Shown: positions 17,045 to 27,387, counted from the stretch's first letter. The stretch is DNA of 64,000 nt from Proteus columbae (GCF_009914335.1 NZ_CP043925.1:2914001-2978000); one strand, 5' to 3'. Notes: a model not told the origin generated them from the sequence alone. A program made the numbers and translations.

Positions 17045-18697
17045 TTAAGCAGAAAGAATATCTTTAAGATCTTGTTCTGGTGTAGTAATAGAGCGCATAC
17101 CAAATTTCTCATTTAGTACCGCCAGCAGATTGTCAGTTAAGAACGCTGGTGCTGTTGGACCGGTATAAATGTTTTTCACGCCTAATGAAAGCAGTGTCAA
17201 TAAGATAACAATCGCTTTTTGCTCGAACCAAGAGAGAATTAAAGACAGTGGTAAGTCATTCACACCACAACCTAATTTTTCAGCAAGGTTAACGGCTAGC
17301 ATAATCGCTGAGTAAGCATCGTTACACTGACCCACATCAAGTAAGCGTGGTAAGCCTTCTAAAGTACCGAAATCTAGTTTATTGAAACGGTATTTACCAC
17401 ACGCCAAAGTCATAATTAAACAGTCTTGTGGAATTTCTCTTGCAAGATCGGTGTAGTAGCTACGTTCACCACGGCTACCATCACACCCCCCCACTAAGAA
17501 AACATGACGTAATTTTTTCTGTGAAACTAAATCAATCACAGTATCAGCGGCATTTAATAGTGTTTCACGACCGAAACCAACTGTAATTAAATGCTCAATT
17601 TCATTGTATGGGAAACCTTCTAATGATTGTGCTTGTTCAATCATTTCAGAGAAGTCATCACCAGTAATATGTTTTACACCCGGCCAGCCTACAATACTGC
17701 GAGTCCAAATACGGTCACCGTAATTACCAACATTAGGATCGATAATACAGTTTGAAGTCATTAATACAGGACCTGGGAATTTTGCAAACTCAATTTGCTG
17801 ATTCTGCCAACCACTTCCGTAGTTACCCACTAAGTGTTTATATTTTTTAAGTTCTGGATAACCATGAGCAGGTAACATTTCACCATGAGTATAAATGTTA
17901 ATCCCTTTACCTTCAGTTTGCTCAAGTAGCATTTGCAAATCTTTCAGATCATGACCTGAAATTAAAATCGCTTTACCTGCAACAGGGCGCACGTTAACAG
18001 TAACTGGTGTAGGGTTACCGTAAGCTTGAGTTTCGCCTTTATCAAGAATAGCCATAATGCGGAAGTTCATTTGACCAATGCCCATCGCATTTTCTAACAA
18101 CTCATTCATATCAGCAGGATCAGTACCTAACCACGCCATATAACGGTGATATTCTGCATAAATTTCATTGTCATACTGACCTAAAACATGCGCATGCTCC
18201 ATATAAGCCGCAGCTCCTTTTAAGCCATACAGGCACAGCATACGTAACCCATGAAGATCATCACCGATTTGCGCTTTATCTGCATTTAAAGCAAAAAGCT
18301 GAGCTTGTTTTTGTAAACTGTCTAAATCGTTACCCGCTAATTGGATTTCAGCTCTTGGATTAGTGACTTGAATTGCTGCATTTTTCGCTAAAGTACGAGA
18401 TTTCAAACTTTCACGGAAATAGATAGCTTCTTTCGCATAACCAACAATGCGATCAGAATCAAAGTTGACGTTAGTTAACGTAGAGAAAAAAGCACGAGGA
18501 GCAAAGCTATCTACATCATGATCAATAATACCAACGCCACGCGCTGCTAAAGCCCACGCTGAAAGCCCTTCTAATACCGCAACGAGTAAATCTTGAAGAT
18601 CAGAAGTTTCTGCTGTTTTACCACACATACCTTGCGCATAGGCACAACCATTACCTACAGGCGTTTTCATTGTTTGTTCACATTGCACACAATACAT
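17045..18697 (-). CDS. hcp: Hydroxylamine reductase / NO reductase, hybrid-cluster protein Hcp
   Basis: 550 residues of the prismane family. The N-terminal CVQC...C...MCGK (C3, C6, C18, C25) binds the cubane cluster. Hybrid-cluster ligands appear in blocks such as [29 protein letters not shown] and GQCNDAYSA. In enteric bacteria it acts in the cytoplasm as a high-affinity NO reductase under anaerobic conditions. The gene is first in an operon with hcr. FNR-like and NsrR-like sites lie upstream. The protein is full length and intact. Confidence 0.96.
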   Translation of the reverse strand: MYCVQCEQTMKTPVGNGCAYAQGMCGKTAETSDLQDLLVAVLEGLSAWALAARGVGIIDHDVDSFAPRAFFSTLTNVNFDSDRIVGYAKEAIYFRESLKSRTLAKNAAIQVTNPRAEIQLAGNDLDSLQKQAQLFALNADKAQIGDDLHGLRMLCLYGLKGAAAYMEHAHVLGQYDNEIYAEYHRYMAWLGTDPADMNELLENAMGIGQMNFRIMAILDKGETQAYGNPTPVTVNVRPVAGKAILISGHDLKDLQMLLEQTEGKGINIYTHGEMLPAHGYPELKKYKHLVGNYGSGWQNQQIEFAKFPGPVLMTSNCIIDPNVGNYGDRIWTRSIVGWPGVKHITGDDFSEMIEQAQSLEGFPYNEIEHLITVGFGRETLLNAADTVIDLVSQKKLRHVFLVGGCDGSRGERSYYTDLAREIPQDCLIMTLACGKYRFNKLDFGTLEGLPRLLDVGQCNDAYSAIMLAVNLAEKLGCGVNDLPLSLILSWFEQKAIVILLTLLSLGVKNIYTGPTAPAFLTDNLLAVLNEKFGMRSITTPEQDLKDILSA

Positions 18698-18737
18698 ATC
18701 GTATTCCTTCTAATAAAAGATAACGCTTTATTTTTAT

Positions 18738-18760
18738 AAGTTGCATTTAAGATGCAACAT
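18738..18760 (-). promoter_or_regulatory. NsrR operator of hcp-hcr
   Basis: An 11-1-11 inverted repeat reads AAGTTGCATTT, A, AGATGCAACAT on + and is close to the NsrR consensus (AAGATGCATTT and its complement). It lies 41 bases upstream of the hcp start. hcp-hcr is an established NsrR target in E. coli, so derepression by nitric oxide is expected. Confidence 0.8.
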
Positions 18761-18817
18761 AAGAATACGCCATTTTTATAAGAGCGAAAGTGCAATATTG
18801 AACAATTTAAATGTTGT

Positions 18818-18831
18818 TTGATCTAACGCAA
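18818..18831 (-). promoter_or_regulatory. Candidate FNR box upstream of hcp
   Basis: On the - strand it reads TTGCG-TTAG-ATCAA, against the consensus TTGAT-N4-ATCAA, with the right half-site perfect. Its position upstream of the NsrR site suits anaerobic activation, as known for hcp. No promoter hexamers were fixed. Confidence 0.6.
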
Positions 18832-19188
18832 TTTCTAGCAAACCTTTTAATATTCCTTTTTTTATCCTTTGATTTGGCTTAAGCCAAAAATCTTTTTTTT
18901 AAAAAAAGATTAATTACATGACACCGTAAGCATGTAAATGAGAAGGATTATTTAAGAATTATTGATGGTTGTTTTTTGTTTAATCATATAAAGACTGAGA
19001 GGTGAAACGATTAAGTTCATCCATTTTTTGTTAACTCAGTAATATTCATTACTATTTTTTATAGTTAATATCACCTATTGCATCAATAGCTAATCAAATT
19101 ATTTCAATTGATATATGTTATTAGCACGAGTATTACGAAATGAAACTACACATTTGAAAGATACTCACCCCTACATTGGAGATTAAAA
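18832..19188. other. Intergenic region, hcp / aldehyde dehydrogenase
   Basis: A divergent spacer that must hold the promoter of the aldehyde dehydrogenase gene. The T/A tracts near 18,890-18,910 (a run of T followed by a run of A) form a weak hairpin. A ribosome-binding GGAG lies at 19,178-19,181 before the ATG at 19,189. Nothing else is recognisable. Confidence 0.4.
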
Positions 19189-20670
19189 ATGATTAATTTA
19201 AATAATGTTCCATCAGAATTTCGCCCTCTAGAAAGCTACAAAATGTTAATTGGAGGAGAATGGGTATCTAGCACATCGCAAAAAACAACCAAAACCTATA
19301 GCCCTGCTACTGGTGAATTATTAAGTGAATACCAATCTGGTAGTGCTGAAGATGTTGAACGCGCAGTGAGCGCTGCACGTAACGCATTCAAAACATGGAG
19401 CAAAACGTCACCTGCAGAGCGTCAAGCCCTCTTATTAAAAATCGCAGATCGTTTAGAGCAAGAGCAAGAACGCTTTGCTTGGATTGAATCGCTTGATAAC
19501 GGTAAGCCACTCAATGAGTCGAAAAACATAGATTTACCTGCCTCTATTGACCATTTTCGATATTTTGCAGGCGTGATACGCTCTCATACCGATGAAAGTG
19601 CCGTCCTAGACGAAAATACCATTAGCCTTGTTATTCGCGAACCTATTGGTGTTGTGGGCCAAATTATTCCATGGAACTTCCCATTATTAATGGCAGCATG
19701 GAAATTGGCACCAGCGATTGCGGCAGGTGATACCGTGGTTATTAATCCAGCAACACTGACTTCCCTTTCATTATTAGAGCTAGGTCGTATTTTAAATGAA
19801 ATATTACCAGCTGGTGTGATCAATATTGTCACAGGGCGCGGATCTGTTGTAGGCCAAGCTATTTTAGAACACGAAGATATTGATAAACTTGCGTTTACAG
19901 GTTCTACCAATGTGGGTTATACCGTAGCAGAAGCCGCAGCGAAAAAAATGGTTCCAGCAACATTGGAATTAGGCGGTAAATCAGCCAATATCGTGTTCCC
20001 TGATGCAAACATGAAAAAAGCGGTCAAATATTCAGCATTAGCAATTTTGATGAACCAAGGACAAGCTTGTGAATCAGGTTCACGTTTGTTCTTACATAAA
20101 GATATTCATGATGAATTTTTGAAAGCATTAAAAACTGAATTTGAGAGTATTCGTGTCGGTGACCCACTTGATCCGAATACGCAAATGGGTACACAAGTTA
20201 GCCAAGATCAAATGGATACTATCTTAGGCTATGTTGAACTCGCTAAAAAAGAAGGTGCGACAGTATTAACAGGCGGTGAACGTATCACCGGTGAAGGTTA
20301 TGATGATGGTTTCTTTGTTCGCCCTACTATCATTATCAATGCCACAAACCAAATGCGTGTTGCTCGTGAAGAAATTTTTGGACCTGTATTATGTGTTATC
20401 CCATTTGATAATGAAGATGAAGTTATCGACATGGCAAACGACTCTGAATATGGGCTAGGTGGTGGTGTTTGGACTCAAGATATTAACCGTGCCTTACGTG
20501 TTGCAAAAGCAGTAAGAACTGGTCGTATGTGGGTTAACACTTATCACGAACTCCCAGCTCACGCACCATTTGGGGGTTACAAGAAATCAGGTTTAGGACG
20601 TGAAACACATAAAATGATGTTAGATGCTTATAGCCAAGTGAAAAATATCTTCATCAGTATGAAAGAATAA
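19189..20670 (+). CDS. Aldehyde dehydrogenase family protein
   Basis: 493 residues, the normal length for NAD(P)-dependent aldehyde dehydrogenases, with Rossmann-type coenzyme domain and catalytic residues intact: C294 in GQACESGS and E260 in LELGGK. PWNFP and FTGSTNVG motifs are present. At the position where most members have Lys in KPA (binding the coenzyme), this protein has N186 (VVINPATLT), which is unusual. The substrate is unknown. The gene is monocistronic, with its own terminator at 20,725. It is divergent from hcp. Confidence 0.88.
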   Translation: MINLNNVPSEFRPLESYKMLIGGEWVSSTSQKTTKTYSPATGELLSEYQSGSAEDVERAVSAARNAFKTWSKTSPAERQALLLKIADRLEQEQERFAWIESLDNGKPLNESKNIDLPASIDHFRYFAGVIRSHTDESAVLDENTISLVIREPIGVVGQIIPWNFPLLMAAWKLAPAIAAGDTVVINPATLTSLSLLELGRILNEILPAGVINIVTGRGSVVGQAILEHEDIDKLAFTGSTNVGYTVAEAAAKKMVPATLELGGKSANIVFPDANMKKAVKYSALAILMNQGQACESGSRLFLHKDIHDEFLKALKTEFESIRVGDPLDPNTQMGTQVSQDQMDTILGYVELAKKEGATVLTGGERITGEGYDDGFFVRPTIIINATNQMRVAREEIFGPVLCVIPFDNEDEVIDMANDSEYGLGGGVWTQDINRALRVAKAVRTGRMWVNTYHELPAHAPFGGYKKSGLGRETHKMMLDAYSQVKNIFISMKE

Positions 20671-20724
20671 GATTTTCTCTCTTTTCTAAATTCTTATAAA
20701 TATAATATCTATACTCATCTCTTC

Positions 20725-20748
20725 GCCTTCTCCCCAGAAGGCTTTTTA
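20725..20748 (+). terminator. Terminator of the aldehyde dehydrogenase gene
   Basis: The stem GCCTTCT / AGAAGGC with loop CCCC is followed by TTTTTATT. This is a textbook rho-independent terminator. Confidence 0.9.
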
Positions 20749-20785
20749 TTATCTATAATTTCTCACACCTCAAGTTATTACCATA

Positions 20786-20826
20786 AAAAAACCGCATCCT
20801 TATCACTATAAAGTATGCGGTTTTAT
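20786..20826. terminator. Second terminator, mainly for the - strand symporter gene
   Basis: Arms AAAACCGCAT and ATGCGGTTTT enclose a 17-base loop, with A-rich sequence on the left giving a U-tract on the - strand. It closes the alanine/glycine symporter transcript and can also back up the + strand terminator. Confidence 0.75.
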
Positions 20827-20857
20827 GTTGTGTTGTTAGCCAATAAGTAAGAACGAG

Positions 20858-22258
20858 TTACTCTGCTTCGGCTTCTTTTTTGCTCACTGAATGAGTTTCT
20901 TTATCTAATTCAATATTATCAGCGTTAACATCTTTTATATGATCTCTTGTTAAGCGATAAACAACAGGGCTTAATAACGCTAATGCGATTAAGTTAGGGA
21001 TCGCCATCATTGCATTGAGTGTATCGGCTAATAACCACACAAATTCTAATGATTGTGTTGCCCCAACTGGTAACGCAATCAGCCAAGCAATACGAAATGG
21101 CATAATAGCTTTAGGTCCAAACAGGTATTGCACACATTTTTCACCGTAAAAACTCCAGCCTAAAATCGTGGTAAATGCAAAAATAGCTAATGCAATTGCC
21201 ACAATATAGTTACCACCCGGAATAGCGATAGAGAATGATGCGGCGGTTAATGTTGCACCACTTTGCCCTGTTAACCATTGTCCTGTGATAACAATAGTTA
21301 ATCCTGTAACAGAGCAGACAATGATGGTATCAATAAAAGTTCCCAGCATCGCAATCAAACCTTGGCGAACAGGATTTTGTGTTTTTGCCGTTGCATGGGC
21401 AATAGGTGCACTACCCAATCCCGCTTCATTTGAAAAAACACCACGCGCAACACCAAAACGGATCGCCGCCCAAACAGCTGCACCTGCAAAACCACCTTGA
21501 GCAGCAACTGGTGTAAATGCAGATTTAACAATAAGGATAATAGCATCTGGGATCGCAGTCACATTCAGTGCTAAAACAACAATACCTGCACCAAAATAGC
21601 CAACGGTCATAATAGGAACTAATTTACCGGCAACATCAGCAATACGCTTAATGCCTCCAATAAGTACAGCACCGACTAAAACAACGAGCACAATAGCGGT
21701 GATTGTCGTCGAAATGCCAAAATTACTTTCCAGTACATCAGCCACAGAGTTTGCTTGTACCGTATTACCAATACCAAAACCTGCAAAACTCCCAAAGACA
21801 GCAAAAACAGTACCTAGCCAAACCCAATTTTTACCTAAGCCATTTTTGATGTAATACATTGGCCCACCGACATAGTTTCCATATTTATCAACTTCACGGA
21901 AACGTACAGCAAGCACGGCTTCTGAATATTTGGTTGCCATTCCCACTAATGCAGTCATCCACATCCAGAACAATGCACCGGGACCACCTAAGACAACAGC
22001 CGTTGCAACACCAGCAATATTACCCGTTCCAATGGTGGCGGATAGTGCGGTCATCAACGCATTAAATGGTGATATCTGACCTTCGCCTCTTTTATCATTT
22101 TTTTCAAATAACAGCTTAAATCCTGTACCTAATTTCCTAATAGGTAAAAAGCCAAGTCGAAACTGCATAAAAAGTCCGATACCGAGAATACCGACAAGCA
22201 TCGGAACTCCCCATACCACGCCATTTATAGCGCTTAATATATTAGTGATAAAATCCAT
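20858..22258 (-). CDS. Alanine/glycine:cation symporter family protein (AgcS/AlsT)
   Basis: 466 residues with about ten transmembrane spans and the signatures of the sodium:alanine symporter family, such as GTGNIAGVATAVVLGGPGALFWMW near residues 75-100 and FSNEAGLGSAPIAHA. It imports alanine or glycine with Na+ at the inner membrane. The hydrophilic C-terminal tail (KDVNADNIELDKETHSVSKKEAEAE) is normal for this group. It is a single gene between its own terminator and the divergent clcA. The exact amino-acid preference cannot be told. Confidence 0.9.
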   Translation of the reverse strand: MDFITNILSAINGVVWGVPMLVGILGIGLFMQFRLGFLPIRKLGTGFKLLFEKNDKRGEGQISPFNALMTALSATIGTGNIAGVATAVVLGGPGALFWMWMTALVGMATKYSEAVLAVRFREVDKYGNYVGGPMYYIKNGLGKNWVWLGTVFAVFGSFAGFGIGNTVQANSVADVLESNFGISTTITAIVLVVLVGAVLIGGIKRIADVAGKLVPIMTVGYFGAGIVVLALNVTAIPDAIILIVKSAFTPVAAQGGFAGAAVWAAIRFGVARGVFSNEAGLGSAPIAHATAKTQNPVRQGLIAMLGTFIDTIIVCSVTGLTIVITGQWLTGQSGATLTAASFSIAIPGGNYIVAIALAIFAFTTILGWSFYGEKCVQYLFGPKAIMPFRIAWLIALPVGATQSLEFVWLLADTLNAMMAIPNLIALALLSPVVYRLTRDHIKDVNADNIELDKETHSVSKKEAEAE

Positions 22259-22453
22259 AAATTACCCTTTTTCGTCCAAATGTTATCTAAATATGTATTT
22301 TTTGTTATCAATTACACTAAAGATGAAAAAGCGAAAATATGCTAGAAAAAAAAACGACTAATTTTAAAATTGACTGAGTTATGTGAGAAATATCACTTCA
22401 TTATTAAATTACGCTATCATTAGGTTCATCGTTACAATACTTCAGTCAAAGTT

Positions 22454-23875
22454 ATGCATAATCATAAATCAGCACAAAATACCCAAAATGAACGTCGTTT
22501 TAATCTGTTCAGAAAAGCGCAAGAAACCAATCTTGCACCACTAAAAATCCTACTACTATCCGCTGTGGTTGGCTCACTAGCTGGATTAGTGGGTGTTTTA
22601 TTTGAAAAAAGTGTTAGTTGGGTGATTCATTTTCGACAAGAAGAACTGATTAAAACCTTTACTAATCCTTATATTCTGGCAATAAGTACTTTGCTTTTTT
22701 CCTCTATTTTAGCAATGCTGGGATATTATTTAGTCAAGAAGTTTTCACCCGAATCGGGTGGCTCTGGAATACCTGAAATTGAAGGTGCGATGATAGATAT
22801 TCGCCCTGTTCGTTGGTGGCGAGTATTACCTGTAAAATTTATTGCCAGTATTGGAACTTTAGGCTCTGGTATGGTGTTAGGACGAGAAGGTCCAACGGTT
22901 CAATTAGGTGCCAATATCGGCCAGCTCGTAAATGATATTTCTCGAGTAAAAGATAAAGAGTCACGCCACACGTTATTAGCAACTGGTGCAGCCGCAGGAT
23001 TAACCGCTGCTTTTAATGCACCTCTAGCGGGTATTTTATTTATTATTGAGGAGATGCGACCTCAATTTAAATACAGTCTTATTTCAATTAAAGCAGTCTT
23101 TATTGGCGTTATTATGTCTTGCATTGTTTTTCGCCTATTTAATGGTGAAGGCGGTGTTATTCATATCGGTAAATTTTCATCCGCACCACTCAACACACTC
23201 TGGCTGTATTTAGTTTTGGGTATGTTATTTGGCATTATTGGCGTTATATTCAGTAAGCTACTTTTTTATGTTCAAACCCAATTTCAGCGTTTCTATCAAG
23301 ATAAAACATCACGCTTTGTTTTAACTGGTGGCATCATCGGTGGGCTTTGTGGCTTATTAGCATTAATTATTCCTGAAATAACTGGCGGTGGATTTAGTAT
23401 TATTCCTGCGCTGAGTACAGGACAATATTCCCTGATTGCGCTATTACTTTTCTTTGTTTTACGAACGATCACATCTATTGTCAGTTTTGCCTCTGGTGCT
23501 CCTGGCGGTATATTTGCACCCACTCTGGCACTAGGTACTCTATTTGGCAGTGCATTCGGATTAACTGCAACCTTACTTTTCCCCGATTATCAAATTCAAA
23601 TCGGTACATTTGCTATTGCAGGAATGGGCGCATTATTTGCGGCAACGGTAAGAGCACCACTAACAGGGATCGTCCTCGTATTAGAAATGACCGATAATTA
23701 TCAACTTATTCTGCCTATGATCATTACCTGCTTAGGTGCAACGATGTTGGCGCAACTATTAGGTGGTCGCCCTATTTATACGGTTTTATTAGAACGCATA
23801 TTACAAAAGTCTGAAGAAAAAGAACAAACAGACCAATCCCTCGACATTAAAAGCGATAAATCACCACAACAATAA
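22454..23875 (+). CDS. clcA: H+/Cl- exchange transporter ClcA
   Basis: 473-residue CLC antiporter with the selectivity motifs [14 protein letters not shown] (gating Glu) and GAPGGIFAP in order, ten or more helices, and a polar C-terminal tail. In enteric bacteria it helps extreme acid resistance by exchanging chloride for protons. It has the length and motif layout of E. coli ClcA. The gene stands alone. The ribosome-binding sequence is weak (TCAAAG before the ATG), but the start agrees with family members. Confidence 0.93.
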   Translation: MHNHKSAQNTQNERRFNLFRKAQETNLAPLKILLLSAVVGSLAGLVGVLFEKSVSWVIHFRQEELIKTFTNPYILAISTLLFSSILAMLGYYLVKKFSPESGGSGIPEIEGAMIDIRPVRWWRVLPVKFIASIGTLGSGMVLGREGPTVQLGANIGQLVNDISRVKDKESRHTLLATGAAAGLTAAFNAPLAGILFIIEEMRPQFKYSLISIKAVFIGVIMSCIVFRLFNGEGGVIHIGKFSSAPLNTLWLYLVLGMLFGIIGVIFSKLLFYVQTQFQRFYQDKTSRFVLTGGIIGGLCGLLALIIPEITGGGFSIIPALSTGQYSLIALLLFFVLRTITSIVSFASGAPGGIFAPTLALGTLFGSAFGLTATLLFPDYQIQIGTFAIAGMGALFAATVRAPLTGIVLVLEMTDNYQLILPMIITCLGATMLAQLLGGRPIYTVLLERILQKSEEKEQTDQSLDIKSDKSPQQ

Positions 23876-23891
23876 AATTCGCTTAAACAAA

Positions 23892-23930
23892 TAAAAAATA
23901 CCCCAAAGTTGGTGTCCAACTTTTGGGGTG
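23892..23930 (-). terminator. Terminator of tehB
   Basis: The stem ACCCCAAAGTTGG / CCAACTTTTGGGGT has loop TGT. The A-run at its left reads as a U-tract on the - strand. Confidence 0.85.
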
Positions 23931-23974
23931 CAGTTCATTATTTGGGGTATTTAAAAAGAGATGATAGTTCTTAA

Positions 23975-24829
23975 CTATTTTTTGCGTGCGATTAAAGTAG
24001 CAAAATTTAAGGCGATACGATTGCCATTTGCATCTGTTTTATGTAAATGTCCTGGATCCTCATTATATTTAATAATTTCCCAGTCTTTATAATAATCAGC
24101 TAACTCGTTTGGACGTAAAAAGGTTTTAAATGGAATTTCAGCTGGATCACTATTTGGCGTTTCAACAGGGCAAACAATCACATTAATACCGTTAGAGTTG
24201 GTACATTCCTGCATATTTTTAATAATACTTTCAATACGTTCCCGTTGGCAGAACATCAATACAACGGTTGAAAGAATAATATCGTATTTCTCAGTAAGTG
24301 AAGCTTTATTAATATCATATAAGCCACTTTTTACAGCCAATCCTGTTTTAGTTTTAACTGTTTCAATAGCATCAATATGTGAAGCATTAATATCTAACGC
24401 CGTCACATCATAACCTTGAGACGCTAAATAGAAGCTGTTTCGACCACGACCAGCACCTAAATCTAACACCTTGCAAGGCTGAGTAAACGTTGCCATATAG
24501 CGTACTTCAGAATGCGGTAATGATAAGTCGTTTTCTTTAAATAGCTTATCTTCTGGGGCACATAAAAAAGAGAGCTGGCAACGTACATCATCACTGGCTT
24601 TATCTATTTTATGCCACTGTTGAGGTTGAATTAAAGGTGGCTGATCCTCAGTATTACACTCAACTGAAATTTGTGAACCATCATCATTAAAAACAACAAA
24701 TGTCATGTTGCCTTGCAGTACTCGCATTTGGGCATAAGTGCCTTCCTTTGTATTGTGACGTTCTAATAACGCTAAAGGAATGGATGTACGAGTCCACTCT
24801 GGCATTGTTTTATAACTTACAAGTTCCAT
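23975..24829 (-). CDS. tehB: Tellurite resistance methyltransferase TehB
   Basis: 284 residues. An N-terminal cupin-like domain (about 1-95, with QPQQWHKI) is fused to a class I SAM methyltransferase. Motif I is seen as VLDLGAGRGRNSFYLA and the acidic loop as VTALDIN. This is the two-domain form known from Haemophilus TehB. It methylates and detoxifies tellurite in the cytoplasm, though the physiological substrate may differ. There is no tehA beside it. An NsrR site immediately upstream agrees with tehB being an NsrR-regulon gene in enteric bacteria. Confidence 0.9.
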   Translation of the reverse strand: MELVSYKTMPEWTRTSIPLALLERHNTKEGTYAQMRVLQGNMTFVVFNDDGSQISVECNTEDQPPLIQPQQWHKIDKASDDVRCQLSFLCAPEDKLFKENDLSLPHSEVRYMATFTQPCKVLDLGAGRGRNSFYLASQGYDVTALDINASHIDAIETVKTKTGLAVKSGLYDINKASLTEKYDIILSTVVLMFCQRERIESIIKNMQECTNSNGINVIVCPVETPNSDPAEIPFKTFLRPNELADYYKDWEIIKYNEDPGHLHKTDANGNRIALNFATLIARKK

Positions 24830-24844
24830 AATTCAACCTCAATT

Positions 24845-24867
24845 AAGATGCATTTTAAATACATCTT
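24845..24867 (-). promoter_or_regulatory. NsrR operator of tehB
   Basis: The 23-base 11-1-11 palindrome reads AAGATGCATTT, T, AAATACATCTT, with one mismatch between the arms. It is almost the NsrR consensus and starts 16 bases before the tehB start codon, so it should block the promoter or early transcription until nitric oxide inactivates NsrR. Confidence 0.88.
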
Positions 24868-24868
24868 A

Positions 24869-24883
24869 TGGCAATCATTATCA
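24869..24883 (-). promoter_or_regulatory. Possible Fur box next to the tehB NsrR site
   Basis: On the - strand, TGATAATGATTGCCA matches the 7-1-7 Fur consensus TGATAAT-N-ATTATCA except at two positions. It may equally be part of the -10/-35 region. No iron-related gene is adjacent, so this is weak. Confidence 0.3.
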
Positions 24884-24907
24884 TTCGTAAAGAAGGTTTT
24901 ATCAAAA

Positions 24908-26080
24908 CTATGATTTTAAATATTTGTTTAAAAGCAAATCAGTCACATCTGAGGAGGAAATAGATTCACCACATAAAACTTTCATCATAATTTCTTTGCC
25001 TAATGATGCTAAAGAAAACAGCATATCAGGACGTAATCGGCTGATCTTATCCCTATTTTCATCTTGATTAATAATGGTGATCAATTTGGCATCAACATTA
25101 GAACATTCTTGGATAGTCAGCAAAATAAAGGTATTTTCTGCATCACTTTCAGATAAAGTAACAACCCAACTCGCTTTCGCAATATTGGCAGATAGCAATG
25201 TTTTAAGATTAGTTGGATCACCTTCAATAATATTGGCTTGCGCGTCATAAGAGGCTTTACTTTTATCGGTACAAATCGCAATAACAGGTTTCCCTTGTTC
25301 TCTTAACCCTTTTTCTAATTGAGAAGCTAATGCCGATGAACCAATAATAATAAAATGATTATGCATTTTAGCGATCCTTTTCTTAACAATATCGCGAGTA
25401 CCGCGCGCAAGAAATCCCATGACATACACAATGGAAGTAGTAAAAACTGTTATTCCCAAGATAACAACAGTGAGAGTAAAAATACGTGCATTCGTGCTAA
25501 TTGGCACAATATCGCCAAACCCTAGTGTCGTCATGCAGACAATAGAAAAATAGAACGCATCCATCAACGTTGTAATATGTGGCTTAAATTCATCACCAAT
25601 ATAAAGACTTCCCAACATTGAGAATAACAGCAAAGAAAAAATACAGATAAAAGCCACAAAACCAGCACTGGTTAAACTATGGTGCGGAAATGCGCGCCAA
25701 CTGATTAATAACCCAATCGCTAAAATAAAAGAAAAATAAGCCTGAATGCCAATTTGCTGATAAACCGCAACATCAAGAAAAACAATGGTAACTAATAAAA
25801 TCAGGGAAACACACCACGCGATCCTCGCCCCTAGATACATAAATATTGAGAGCAAGATTAACGCACAAGCCAACATCACCTTTGGTATATCGAGAAGTTT
25901 TAATAGCCCTAATGATTTAAGCCATGCAGAAAACCCGTGTATTTCCCAATCCAGATAAATACCACGAGACAGCAAAATGGAGTGAATGATAAAAATACCA
26001 TTCAAGATAAGTAATAAAGACATCATTTTTCTCGTCACTTTAGATGTCTCTATTACATGTAGTATTACAGATAGTTTCAT
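24908..26080 (-). CDS. kch: Kch-like voltage-gated potassium channel with RCK domain
   Basis: 390 residues. About six membrane spans end in a pore loop with selectivity filter TTLGFGDIVP (GFG in place of the commoner GYG). A cytoplasmic RCK/TrkA-N domain follows, with a nucleotide-binding start HFIIIGSSALASQLEKGL. The architecture and the sequence around the pore (DAFYFSIVCMTTLGFGDIVPIS-ARIFT) match enteric Kch. It is 27 residues shorter than E. coli Kch and lacks the Glu/Lys-rich C-terminal tail. It lies 22 bases after the upstream Ntn-hydrolase gene, so the two may be co-transcribed. Confidence 0.85.
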   Translation of the reverse strand: MKLSVILHVIETSKVTRKMMSLLLILNGIFIIHSILLSRGIYLDWEIHGFSAWLKSLGLLKLLDIPKVMLACALILLSIFMYLGARIAWCVSLILLVTIVFLDVAVYQQIGIQAYFSFILAIGLLISWRAFPHHSLTSAGFVAFICIFSLLLFSMLGSLYIGDEFKPHITTLMDAFYFSIVCMTTLGFGDIVPISTNARIFTLTVVILGITVFTTSIVYVMGFLARGTRDIVKKRIAKMHNHFIIIGSSALASQLEKGLREQGKPVIAICTDKSKASYDAQANIIEGDPTNLKTLLSANIAKASWVVTLSESDAENTFILLTIQECSNVDAKLITIINQDENRDKISRLRPDMLFSLASLGKEIMMKVLCGESISSSDVTDLLLNKYLKS

Positions 26081-26102
26081 ATTAGGTATTGTGAATATTC
26101 CA

Positions 26103-27188
26103 CTAGTTATTTAAAGGGATATTATCTAATCCTTGAAATTTAAAAGGCTCTGCGGGTTTGAAATGACGGGTTGCATTAGCAGAATAGATGATTGATTGCT
26201 CCTCACCTAATGGTAATGTCATCACTTTCCCACTCTCTTTTGAAAAATCGATTTCCTTTAAATTAACCCAAAAGGTATTCGGTGATAATGCTGATTCGAA
26301 AAAATATAATTGGTTTTTATGATCAGCCACGGTTCTCCAGCGTGTGGATGAAATTTCTGGTGATTCAGCTGTACTTAATCCATAAGGTACAGATACATTT
26401 CTAATCACACCAAATACGCTAGCGAGAGATTTTTTACTCGATTGAGCTTTAGGAATGGCATTCACATAAAAAGAAGCTCGAGCAAAACGATCTGAAGCAC
26501 GATTCGTCCCTGGTAACATCACGGTTCCACCGATTTGTTGCCAATAACTATTCAACGCTAATTGTTCTGAAAAAATAGGAGAATTCGTCATCACTTGATA
26601 CTCTTTACTGTGATGAATCACTTGTTTACCATTTATATATTCAATAATGGCGCTATCTCCCGTTGCATCTGAAAGCGAAAGATGCAGTGTTGCCATTCTA
26701 TCTTGTCCAGGAACTTTATCCGTCAATACAATAAAAGGCTCACTCTCTAATGCATTCACGGCTTCTTCAACTGAAGCAAAATTATCTAACACATACTGCG
26801 CCCAAGCTGAAATTGACAATGCGGGTTTATCTTTGGAATATGTTGGATAATCAGATTCCGCCAACCACAATAAATTAGCCACCAAGCCTTTTTCATTCAT
26901 CCCATCTGTGGTTGAGATATCGTAACCTGATGCGATAACGCTACCATATTTAGATACCCACTTAATCGAATTATCGCCTGCCTCTCCTGAGCGCTGCATA
27001 CCTTGCGGAAATATCCATAAATTAGTTCCTATATCATATTTCCAATCCATTGAGCGAGCCGTAATAATTTGGTTATTATCGCCTAAGTAAACAACTCGAG
27101 TGCAGGCATCCACCTCTGTAATACCCGCCATTAAAAATCCAGATACAAGTAGAGTACCTAAAAAAGTACGACATAATTTTCTCATCAT
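26103..27188 (-). CDS. Exported Ntn hydrolase, choloylglycine hydrolase/penicillin V acylase family
   Basis: 361 residues. A signal peptide (about 1-28) ends at VDA, and C29 begins the mature protein (CTRVVYLGDNN). This is the N-terminal nucleophile Cys of linear-amide C-N hydrolases, and removal of the signal exposes it. Further family positions are RSMDW (Arg, Asp after the nucleophile) and NLLWLAESDYP. The protein would act in the periplasm on an amide such as a conjugated bile acid, an acyl-homoserine lactone or a penicillin. The substrate cannot be told. It shares a short gap with kch downstream. Confidence 0.83.
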   Translation of the reverse strand: MMRKLCRTFLGTLLVSGFLMAGITEVDACTRVVYLGDNNQIITARSMDWKYDIGTNLWIFPQGMQRSGEAGDNSIKWVSKYGSVIASGYDISTTDGMNEKGLVANLLWLAESDYPTYSKDKPALSISAWAQYVLDNFASVEEAVNALESEPFIVLTDKVPGQDRMATLHLSLSDATGDSAIIEYINGKQVIHHSKEYQVMTNSPIFSEQLALNSYWQQIGGTVMLPGTNRASDRFARASFYVNAIPKAQSSKKSLASVFGVIRNVSVPYGLSTAESPEISSTRWRTVADHKNQLYFFESALSPNTFWVNLKEIDFSKESGKVMTLPLGEEQSIIYSANATRHFKPAEPFKFQGLDNIPLNN

Positions 27189-27355
27189 TGGCTCTTTTCC
27201 TGTGAAATAAATGATTAGGTTAGGAGAATATTTTCTTCGTATTTCTCTTTTTGCTCTTCCTTAAAATAGATAAAATCGCTAATTAATTTTGATTAATTAA
27301 GTACAAAACAAGAACAATTTCCTAAGTATAAGACAATTAATCTTATTCACGCATA

Positions 27356-27387
27356 AAAAAACCGATGCCTTAATGCATCGGTTTATA
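27356..27387 (-). terminator. Terminator of the cytochrome b561-yceI unit
   Basis: The stem AAACCGATGC / GCATCGGTTT has a six-base loop. A-rich sequence on the left gives a U-tract on the - strand, about 50 bases beyond yceI. Confidence 0.85.

Noticed and set aside
15982..17112. Longer start for hcr, 42 residues upstream
   Set aside because: The extension overlaps the 3' end of hcp and has no counterpart in enteric Hcr. The start at 16986 has AAGGA and aligns.
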